Assembly: GCF_018143015.1 (NCBI RefSeq)
Contig: NC_054753.1
Coordinates: forward strand, 27,049,462-27,113,461
Direction of reading: 5' to 3'
Source of the DNA: Lytechinus variegatus
Lineage: Eukaryota; Echinodermata; Echinoidea; Temnopleuroida; Toxopneustidae
DNA length: 64,000 nucleotides
The notes beneath the pieces were generated by a model. It did not search any database. It saw only the letters and a list, made by a program, of their open reading frames with translations, and was not told the origin of the DNA. The position numbers were made by a program, and so were the translations under genes. How positions within the stretch are numbered: position 1 is the first letter of the stretch; the number at the start of each line of letters is the position of its first letter. Positions 56,347-64,000 of this stretch are shown one piece after another.

Positions 56347-57533
56347 CTATAACAAGAGATGAAACAAAGGAGAAGTGGAAATAATGATAACAAACGTTTG
56401 CGATCCAATTTAAATGATGGAAAAAGAATCACGATAATTCTTATTTATGTTACATTGGCGTAAATCCGTGACGTCATGCTATGGTTGAAACAATAGATCA
56501 TTCCCTCCCCCCTGAACTTAATGTTTACGGCTTGGATTTACGCTAGTGTTGTTTACGTATGGAATTGACTCTCCGTCAAGGAAAGTATAAAGTCATAAAG
56601 ACTATTACAGATGTCTATAATTGATTAATCAATTTCTATCTAATCTTTCTCGACCTCTTCGTTGCGACGCTGTCGACCTATTGTATAGAGACCATTATAG
56701 GTGTTGGCCTATAATTGAAAAAAACATATAAAAAGAAAGAATCCACACACAAGTCCTGACTACCACACCAAATTAACTCCATCTCATTTTCCTTTTCCTG
56801 ATCGCCCCCACGCATCCATTTCTCTATCCGCCCATCCATAAGACTTGCCTGCTACTTATCTGTCTCCATTTCTCATACTATCGTTTTCTTTTCTTAGGTG
56901 CCGTGGCCGAGGGGTCTCAGGCGCCTAGCTATACATGGAAAGTCCGGGGTTCGATCCCCAGCAGCCACGGCACCTATTCCCGCGTGAGCAAGGCATTTAA
57001 TGAACAATGGTCTTTTAATCTGCTTTAAAATAAAGGGAAATGCTTTATGCATGTCCCAGAGTTGTACATTTTTGTGAAAAATAAGCTAAACTTTTTAAAC
57101 TTTTATTATTTTGTATCCCATTTTCATGTAATTTTCAGTGTTATGCTAGTTTGATTTTTCTTTACATATTCAAATCAACATTTTGCTGGGGTGGACTTTA
57201 CCTTTTAAAAAATCCACTCCCCAATTTACCCATCTCCCCCCCCCCCCTATTGAAAAATTACCTGTATCGACGCCACTATAATCTCGCCTGTTACCATTGT
57301 TCTCCCAGTTGGACTGGACATTAACGCCCCCTGGTCCGTTCAGATAGGTCAGTGTGGTGTAGGGTAAGCGGTCAAGCGACTCCTGGTCATCAACAGTACC
57401 TAAGAAGAGATCAAAGATGATTCCAGGGCACTCTCAAAGTTTTATTGCTATAGCAATATTTTACCAGTAAATATCAGGCGCAACGATTTTCCTGATTATT
57501 CGACCTTTCCTCTTATTGCTGGAGTGAGTCATA

Positions 57534-57564
<31 letters not shown>

Positions 57565-59568
57565 TAATAATGACAATTATAGTTATAATAATAATAAATG
57601 ATAAGAAATGATAATTGTAATAGTGATAATACTGATAATAATGTTATCAATGATAATAACAAATAATTATAATAATATTAATAATAATAACAACAATAAC
57701 GATAATAGTATATGACAATAATAACAATAATGATGATAATAATTACAATAACAATGATAAGAGCCATGATGATGATAGTCAAATTATGATAATAATGATA
57801 GTAATAACAGCGACAAAAATGTACCGTTGATGTAGAATTGTACGATATTTGTGACCTAAAGAAGTCGGACAAACAAAGAGAAAACGTTCTCATCTCAAAT
57901 TCATGTGTTACAGTTACTCTTCCAAGGGGCAGGGGAGGGGTTGTTTGGTGCCCCCCCCCCCTTATGGGGGCACCAAACTTTGCCATTGTAACTTTGCCAT
58001 TACGGCAACTCCCATGGTAACAAATAGCAGCCAATCACAATCAAGGTTCACATGGTACAATGTCAAAGCTTCTCTTAAAAAAAAGGCCCTTTCTGTAATG
58101 TCGTTGTTCCACAACCGGAGTTAAAGCTCCTAAGAATCTTGAAAGATTTCACATTATGATCGCTGATAAAGATTTTTTATGCAATTGATTTGCACATTTT
58201 CCCGTAGTCAACCATTGTTGGAATATTCCAAATAAAAACACACGATCGTGAAATGTTACTTACCAAGAATTGGGTTGTTCTTGCTGGGATATCCCATAAT
58301 GCCCATGGTATGGGCGTGGTCGGATGTGACGACAATAAGCGTCGACGTTGGATCAGTCAACGCCATAGCCATCTCTACTGCATTGGCTAGCTCTATGGTC
58401 TCGGCTAAGGCATCGCCGGCTTTCCCCACGTGATGACTGAGGTCGATCAAGGCACCTTAACATGTAACGAAAACATATATATACATGTATGTATATAATT
58501 TTCATAAACCTTATGCACTGACGTCACCACGCCGCCATCTTTGAGGCTGAAGCCATTTCCCTGCACGCGTTGTTGATCTGCAGCTGGCACATTTCTGACA
58601 ACTCCATTTACGTGTATTTCTATATCCTCTCAGTTCAGGGAGATGATTATGAGATTATGGCTTTATAATGTAAAGTCTTATCCTGATTGGTGTTTAGTCA
58701 ATTAAATGGCGGGTGGATTTTTACTAATTTCCCCTGGTACGTCATCACGATTGTGCTTAGGGTCTATGAGCATTGATACTTCTTCCTCAACTTTTATTTA
58801 CCTATTTTCTACACGATTCCTCGATGTTCCTCAATTTGTTGAACTGAAGAACATCATGACGATAAGCTTTATCTTCAGTTGCAACATTCCAAGTATTCTC
58901 TTCTGGCCTTTTCAGATCATTATTGTTGTTGTCTGGGGTTTTACGGCGCTTTAATTTAAAATCATTCCATTAAAGAAAGAAATTTTAAGAGATATAAGGC
59001 CTTAATTTGGATGACAAAAAAACGATTGATTAACAGTAGAATACCGTGTTTGATGACGACTTCTGTAATGTCAAATATAAACTTACTTTCTACTACTAGG
59101 AAAAATCCATCTTCATCTTTCTCCATGATTTTAATAGCTTTCTCGGTCATTTCTGCAAGAGAGGGTTCCCCGGCACCATCGGCATCGCGGTCGGCTCCGT
59201 ATCGCATGAAACTTGGTTCAAACAGTCCTATCGAAATGAAACCAGTTATGAAATGTTTGATATCGAGTTTGTTTCATTATATTTTGATTATGAACATTTC
59301 GTCCGATAGAATAGAATTTTGAGAAATGGGAAAAATGTTTTCCTTGTATGAATGGATGTGTGTTTTTTTTAAATGAATTGCATGGCTTATCATTTTGAAC
59401 TTCTTGTCCATTCGACGACCTCAATCATCGTCATCGTCATCAAAATCATCATCGCCGTCTTAGTAGTAACCCTACATAAGCATCATCATCATCATTATCA
59501 TCATCATCATTTTCATCATCATCATCATCTTCAACATCATTTTCATCATCATTATCACCATCATCATC

Positions 59569-59599
<31 letters not shown>

Positions 59600-62596
59600 C
59601 CATCATCAACATCATCATTCATCATCATCCTCACCATCATCATCATTGTCGTCGTCGTCATCATCTTCCTCATTTTATCGTTTTTATGGCTGGTTAATTA
59701 GTCTGACATTAAGACGTTCTTGTAAGATCCATACCAAGTAGAAATTCAGTTGTCGTCGAGTCAACGTTGTCGAATTCGTCTTTGCTCTACACGTACCGCG
59801 AGTTGGCGCCATTTTTCTCTGCTTTCCATTGACCAATCAGGTCGTTCCCATCTGTCCGTCGACCATATACGTCATAATACTCGGGATCCTCATACATAAG
59901 CAGCAACATCATCATCTTCATCATCATCATCTTCTTCATCATCATCAACATCATCATCGTCATCATCATCGTCGTCGTCATCATCATCATTATTAACATC
60001 ATTTTCATCATCATCATCGTCATCATCACCACCAAAGATTAGACCACAAAGACGTTTCCCTTCCAGAATGAGATGGGGGGGACTAAGTCAGAAGTGATGC
60101 GGGACTCTACAGGATGCTGAAGATCTAGCCAGGGGTAGAACTGAATGAAAAGAAGATCAGCCGTTGGAGAGTAAAGGGGCACACCGTTCTATGCACCCAA
60201 GTCAGTCATCACCATCACCACCACCATCATTGTCATAGTCCCATCACCATCATCATCTCATCATCATCATCATCATCATCGTCATCACCGCCTTCATTAT
60301 CACCATTATCATCATCGCATTCATTGTCATCATCATCACCATCTCATCACCATCGTCATCATGATCATCATTGCCATTATCATTATCATCATCATTTGAT
60401 CATCATCATCGTCGTCGTATTTATCATCTACATCATCCTTATTTTATCGCTCTTATGGATCGTAATTGGTTTGACAATAAGACAATATTATAAGCTCCAT
60501 ACCAAGTAGATATTCAGTTGTTGTCGAGTCAATGTTGTCGAATTCGTCTTTGCTCCACACGTACCGCGAGTTGGCGCCATTTTTCTCTGCTTTCCATTGA
60601 CCAATCAGGTCGTTTCCATCTGCACGTCGACCATATACGTCATAATACTCGGGATCCTCAAGGCTGGATGGCAGGAATTCTTGTCTTCCACCACCGAGAA
60701 TGACCTAAAAGACAGGAGAATTCAGCGAAAAGAAGAATTTGGGATTTATGTAAGGCAAAGAGAGCAAGGAATACAATATGAAGAAAGGGAAGGGAGATAA
60801 GGAGTTAACAGGGATTTTTTTTTCGTTTGCAGAAACACAAAATTTATTCATTCACAATTCATATAAATATAGGGACGACACAGGTCTATGAAGGTAAATT
60901 GCAAATTTTTCCACCGCCAACTCGTCTACTCACGACAAGGTCTACCTTCATTTAGTCTAATGTCATTCCGTCCATCAACATTTCGTCTAACAACCATTTG
61001 GTCCATTAACCATGTGGTCCAATCATCACTTCTTCTAATCAACAATTCGTCTATGACCGTTTCGTCTCAACCAGTTGGTCTAATATTCGTTTATAGTTTC
61101 ATTAATTTTGCTTAATTAACATTTAGTCTAATTAGACCAAATGGTATATGGACTGAATGGCTTTTGGACCAACTGGTTATTAGATGAAACGGTGAGTGCA
61201 CGAAATGGCAGTTAGACCTGTGGATATTTGACGGGCTAATGGTAGAGTGGTAGACCAAATTACAGTAGACGAGTTGGCAATTGGACGAATTGGCATTGGA
61301 CCAAATATAGACGAAATTCAAGAAGAATAAGAAAAAAAAATTATTCGGGTTTGTCCATTAGGATTTTGGCTAGTTTTACAGTCAGTTATTCTCAGTCAAT
61401 CATCCAAGGAATCAATGATTCAAATATTTGTGAATTAATCAATTAACAAAATAATTAATGAAATCTTACATTGATGAAGTCATTGTCCATGATCAATTGG
61501 TAAGCCAAGTCTTTACACCCTTCTTGCATTCGAGGTATATCTGCATCGCTGTTCCAATCCCTTTCCGGTGAGTGAGCGTAGAGGGCGGCAGTCGTGGCAC
61601 CCGTGACGCTGTCCGTGGTGACGAAGCCTGTAGACTTGCCTGATTATACAGAAATATTGGTAACAGTGAGGGGAAAACGCCATTTTCAACATAGCTTGCC
61701 TATTTCTTGTGAGTCGGCGCATGATCTTGCTGGTCCTTACTCCACTTTACTGATAGAACTTAATAATTATGTTGCCGGGAACAGGACCTGATGTTGCCGA
61801 CAAAAGGACATAATGTTGACGAGAAAATTACCTGACGAAATATTCAAGCAAAGATTTTTTAAGTTTCCTCCTTACTCAGTAAACAAGTTATTCGTTAATA
61901 ACATTCTGTGATTTTTTTATGATGAATTGTTATCACAATGATTGTTATCACACCGAAGCAGTGACTTAATCATTAATGAGTATCCATTTAGTCGAGGAGA
62001 GTCTCAAGTGCCAATTGGGGTCAAGAGAAAACCCCAAAATTTGTTAAAATTGAGTTGTGATTGGACTTGGGAGGTTTTGAGTCCGAAATATAGACGGTGG
62101 TTTAAGGTTCACCATATTAACTTTAAAAAAAGTATATAAGTGCATTCGACATGGCAGATGATTTCATTGTGTTGTTGTAGAAAAAAAATCTTTAAGTCCA
62201 AATCTTTAATTTCCAAATTATGAGAAGGAAACAATGCGAACTATAACTTTTTAAAGTGGTCACGTCTCGAATAAGAGTCCATGGAGGGATTATATTTTAA
62301 AAAGGGCATACATATAGTCCCTGTGACGATCCCTCCCCTGGATGATCTGATGATGTCCTATCCCCCCCCCCCTCCCTCCCCCGACCGAAACACCTAAACA
62401 CGAGAGTAGAATATATTTTACCTTGCGTGTGTGCAAGATGAAGATTGGAGACGACTTCGTTGCCGGCCGCCGAAGCACAATCACCGCGTTTGGCGTCGTC
62501 GTCGAGTCCGATCACCCCGTCCTTGGTTTTCACACCGCCGAAGATTGCGGTAGCGGTACTCGCAGAGTCGGCGGATTGGAAGTCAGTAGAATACGT
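56093..62596 (-). CDS. ALPL: Alkaline phosphatase 2, tail-less paralogue, exons 3-9 (5' end outside window)
   Basis: Exons: 62596-62422, 61639-61470, 60704-60503, 59227-59087, 58455-58264, 57399-57262 and 56346-56093 (1272 nt, 423 aa plus stop, frame continuous). Exons 1 and 2 must lie past 64000. The nucleophile serine is in SADSASTATA, the phosphate-binding arginine in SPERDW, metal residues in ALIDLSHH, TSDHAHT and ETHGGAD. Two differences stand out: the conserved histidine in THATPGA of phosphatase 1 is glycine here (VTGATTAALYAHS), and GRIDHSHH has become ALIDLSHH. After the last conserved block the protein ends RGARPAYNGR with no hydrophobic GPI tail, so a secreted, soluble enzyme is inferred. 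Splice phases equal those of phosphatase 1; exons 3 and 7 have identical lengths. Confidence 0.94.
56899..57060 (+). mobile_element. tRNA-Leu-like SINE, family 2
   Basis: GGTGCCGTGGCCGAGGGG at the start and CCACGGCACC at the end of the head pair over 10 bp; the B box is GGTTCGATCCCC. The tail CGTGAGCAAGGCATTTAATG matches 34799-34940. It lies antisense in phosphatase 2 intron 8. Confidence 0.82.
57085..57212. repeat. Half copy of MITE family A
   Basis: CAGTGTTATGCTAGTTTGAT and CATTTTGCTGGGGTGGAC match one arm of family A. Confidence 0.55.
57262..57399 (-). CDS. ALPL: Alkaline phosphatase 2 exon 8
   Basis: Acceptor TTCTTAG beside 57399, donor ACAG|GTAATT at 57262. It encodes DDQESLDRLPYTTLTYLNGP and GVNVQSNWENNGNRRDYSGV. 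Confidence 0.93.
57535..57800. repeat. AAT/GAT-rich microsatellite
   Basis: Long run of TAATAA, AATAATGAT and related triplets in phosphatase 2 intron 7. Confidence 0.9.
58264..58455 (-). CDS. ALPL: Alkaline phosphatase 2 exon 7 (zinc-site exon)
   Basis: Acceptor TGTTAAG beside 58455, donor CTTG|GTAAGT at 58264. It encodes ALIDLSHHVGKAGDALAETI and LIVVTSDHAHTMGIMGYP; the Asp and last His of the metal cluster are kept while GRIDH is changed to ALIDL. Confidence 0.95.
59087..59227 (-). CDS. ALPL: Alkaline phosphatase 2 exon 6
   Basis: Acceptor TCGATAG beside 59227, donor GAAA|GTAAGT at 59087. It encodes LFEPSFMRYGADRDADGAGE and AIKIMEKDEDGFFLVVE. Confidence 0.95.
59473..59660. repeat. CAT trinucleotide microsatellite
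   Basis: (CAT/ATC)n with CAC, TTC and AAC interruptions. It borders the duplicated exon fragment on its downstream (minus-strand) side. Confidence 0.95.
59735..59892 (-). pseudogene. Decayed partial duplicate of phosphatase 2 exon 5
   Basis: This 158-nt stretch matches the 3' part of exon 5: it encodes EDPEYYDVYGRRTDGNDLIG and QWKAEKNGANSRYV, then a TAG stop (59787-59789) where the true exon has TGG (Trp). The true donor TTG|GTATGG is kept, and homology runs about 65 bp into the downstream intron. The first ~44 nt of the exon and its acceptor are gone, replaced by a CAT microsatellite at 59893. It sits in intron 5, about 0.77 kb from the true exon, in the same orientation. It cannot give a functional exon; high identity means recent origin or conversion. 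Confidence 0.93.
59893..60035. repeat. CAT/ATC microsatellite at the broken edge of the exon duplicate
   Basis: (CAT)n with CTT and CGT variants begins exactly where homology to exon 5 stops. Confidence 0.95.
60036..60190. other. Unassigned 150-bp segment between microsatellites
   Basis: Non-repetitive; one plus-strand frame gives CGTLQDAEDLARGRTE bounded by stops. This could be a LINE-derived scrap, but the match is too weak to name. Confidence 0.25.
60196..60430. repeat. CAT/ATC microsatellite upstream of the exon 5 flank
   Basis: (CAT)n and (CACCAT)n with interruptions, ending just before the intron segment that is shared with the duplicate. Confidence 0.95.
60503..60704 (-). CDS. ALPL: Alkaline phosphatase 2 exon 5
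   Basis: Acceptor CTTTTAG beside 60704, donor CTTG|GTATGG at 60503. It encodes VILGGGRQEFLPSSLEDPEY, DVYGRRADGNDLIGQWKAEK and onward to STTTEYLL. It is intact, unlike the copy at 59735-59892. Confidence 0.95.
60909..61320. repeat. Inverted array of short GTCTAA/GGTCCA motifs
   Basis: The left half repeats words such as CATTTCGTCTAAC, CATTTGGTCCATTAAC and CAGTTGGTCTAA about every 15-20 bp. The right half holds their inverses (GGACCAACTGG, TTAGATGAAACGG, TAGACGAGTTGGCAATTGG). The centre is near 61130. There are roughly a dozen motifs per side, each degenerate. It lies in phosphatase 2 intron 4. Confidence 0.8.
61470..61639 (-). CDS. ALPL: Alkaline phosphatase 2 exon 4
   Basis: Acceptor ATAATCAG beside 61639, donor AAT|GTAAGA at 61470. 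It encodes KSTGFVTTDSVTGATTAALY, AHSPERDWNSDADIP and CKDLAYQLIMDNDFIN. It is three codons shorter than in phosphatase 1 and has Gly where that protein has His168. Confidence 0.94.
62422..62596 (-). CDS. ALPL: Alkaline phosphatase 2 exon 3 (nucleophile)
   Basis: Acceptor TGCCTAG beside 62596, donor CAAG|GTAAAA at 62422. It encodes TYSTDFQSADSASTATAIFG, GVKTKDGVIGLDDDAK and onward to HTQ. The serine is kept; the usual DSAG is DSAS. Confidence 0.94.
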
Positions 62597-62889
62597 CTAG
62601 GCATTCACGTTTGAATACGAGACAAGCCAGCCAAATAATGTATTATATTCCTCATTGCCTTTTGGTCTCAATACCAATTATCTTATATTTCAATACCAAA
62701 ATGTTTTCCCATTAGTATTACAGATTTTTCTGGCAACACTGGAATGTTGTCAAGAAGGGGTAATAGTAGAGCGGATAAGCTCCAAAAATCACAAGAATTG
62801 TGCAAATTTGACTAAAGCATGAAACTTTCACAAGTATTAGTATATGCCGTAAGATTTATTTTAAAGATGGGAGGTAAATTTAAAAATGC
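62597..62889. other. Start of phosphatase 2 intron 2, nothing recognised
   Basis: AT-rich intron sequence; no exon 2 homologue (AAFWNSQARQ-like) was found up to 64000. Confidence 0.5.
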
Positions 62890-64000
62890 CATTTTTCGGC
62901 CGTTGCCATGGCAACGGAATAATTTCTACAAAATGACATACATGCCCATGTAAATGGTAAATAAACATGATATAGATGAATAAAATGATAATTTGCAAGC
63001 TTCCAATTGAATATACATAAAATTTAGAAACATTCAAAATCAACAAGATAGTTCCAATTGGTCCGTTGCCATGGCAACGGCTTGTTTTTCCCCAGAAAAA
63101 TAAAATTTTGATTAAAAAAACGTTGTAGAATATGATTTATCTTTAATTTCCCCTAATTTTACAGTGTTAAACAAAGATATTTTGGTTGCTAGATGTATAA
63201 ATCATATCTCAAGCCATTGCCATGGCAACCAAATAACAACTGATTTACAAAAATAACATGGTTGACAAGACAATGGGCAGGTGGAAAAATCAACTGGAAT
63301 TGACTTAATCTGTATGCTTTAGTTTTGACCCCCTCATTTGAACCAAAAATACAGAAAGTGTTTTGCAGGAGTCCTTTATAAAGATAAAACTTTAACTTTA
63401 TGTTGCCTTGTTAATGCTTAAATTAAATAACAAAAAACAATGTTGCAAAGATCCCGTTGCTATGGCAACAGCTTATTTCCCTCTAGAAAGGTAAAAATAT
63501 TGATAAAAATGTAGAATACATGTATAGTCATCAGTCCATTTTCAATCATTTTTGAGGTACTAATCGAGATATGCTTGTGACTAAATTTATAAATATAACA
63601 TCTCAAGTCATTGCCATGGCAACCAGATAACATCTAATTAAAAACAACAACAACAGGGATGACAAGGTTATGGAAAGATGAAAAGTACAATAAAAATTAA
63701 CTTATATGTACATGCATAAGGTTTGACCTACTCAATTAATTTAGGGGAAATAATACAGTGAGTGTTCTGCATGAAATAATTGGAATGATACAGATTGATG
63801 TTGCCTTGGTAATACTTGAATTAAATAAAAAGAAACAATGTTGCAAAGAACCCGTTGCCATGGCAACAGCTTATTTCCCTCTAGAAAGGTGAAAATATTG
63901 ATAAAAATGTATAATACATGTATGATCATCATTCCAATTTCAATCATTTTTGCCTACTAATCGGGATATGCTTGTGACTAAATTTATGTATATGTAAAAC
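62890..64000. repeat. ~395-bp tandem repeat with X-box palindromes, continues past window
   Basis: Six copies of (G/A)TTGC(C/T)ATGGCAAC lie at 62902, 63065, 63217, 63456, 63610 and 63854. Spacing alternates between about 155 and 240 bp, so the unit is about 395 bp with two palindromes. Flanking text repeats too: GCTTATTTCCCTCTAGAAAG at 63470-63489 and 63868-63887, and ATATGCTTGTGACTAAATTT in the last two units. The first site extends to CCGTTGCCATGGCAACGG. It lies in intron 2 of phosphatase 2. Confidence 0.9.

Noticed and set aside
59373-60035. Histidine-, aspartate- and methionine-rich frames over the CAT arrays
   Set aside because: Microsatellite translations inside phosphatase 2 intron 5; only the exon 5 duplicate within them is real homology.
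60060-60180. Possible LINE C-terminal fragment (CGTLQDAEDLARGRTE)
   Set aside because: Only a vague resemblance, broken by stops on both sides; not enough to name a family.

Overview
The window looks like animal nuclear DNA, most likely from an echinoderm of the sea-urchin type. This is an inference. It rests on intron-rich genes with GT-AG splicing, AT-rich introns, several tRNA-derived SINE families, a very high density of short palindromic DNA elements, and a fold-back element built like the TU elements described from sea urchins. No bacterial operons, CRISPR arrays or rRNA genes are seen.

All four host genes lie on the minus strand. (1) 8336-8388 is the first coding exon of an ACAP-type ArfGAP (BAR/PH/ArfGAP/ankyrin family); the rest lies below position 1 or was not found. 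(2) 16285-25716 is a complete GLT8D1-like Golgi glycosyltransferase: 8 coding exons, 361 aa, reading frame continuous across every junction. (3) 30873-48638 is a complete GPI-type alkaline phosphatase: 9 exons, 524 aa, with a signal peptide and a hydrophobic C-terminal tail. (4) 56093-62596 holds exons 3-9 of a second, tandem alkaline phosphatase. Its first two exons must lie beyond 64000. It has the same exon plan but no hydrophobic tail, and it carries a decayed partial copy of its own exon 5 inside intron 5. The two phosphatases are an old tandem duplication: every shared splice phase is the same, and two of the seven shared exons have identical length.

The sequence between exons is filled with non-coding repeats. 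1-8335 and 8650-16284 hold palindromic MITEs, a 1.28-kb hAT-like element with flanking direct repeats, and a diverged 0.8-kb dispersed repeat. The GLT8D introns hold two SINEs of one family, a 79-bp tandem array that multiplies an exon's own splice acceptor, and two strong palindromes. The first phosphatase gene carries four CACTGTAAAAA-ended elements full of GGTGT/ACACC motifs, a 0.5-kb AGT array, an 808-bp fold-back element, a 2.2-kb TU-like element, a SINE split by a MITE, and three palindromes in a row. The gap between the phosphatase genes holds a 5'-truncated LINE and a SINE. The second phosphatase has CAT microsatellites, an inverted array of short motifs in intron 4 and, at the window edge, a roughly 395-bp tandem repeat carrying near-perfect RFX X-box palindromes.

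For function, the host genes suggest trafficking and the secretory pathway (ACAP, GLT8D) beside a secreted or surface phosphatase pair. Nothing shows that they act together. The most unusual signals are the multiplied splice acceptor, the exon-5 duplication, the X-box array and the recurring inverted motif-array architecture.
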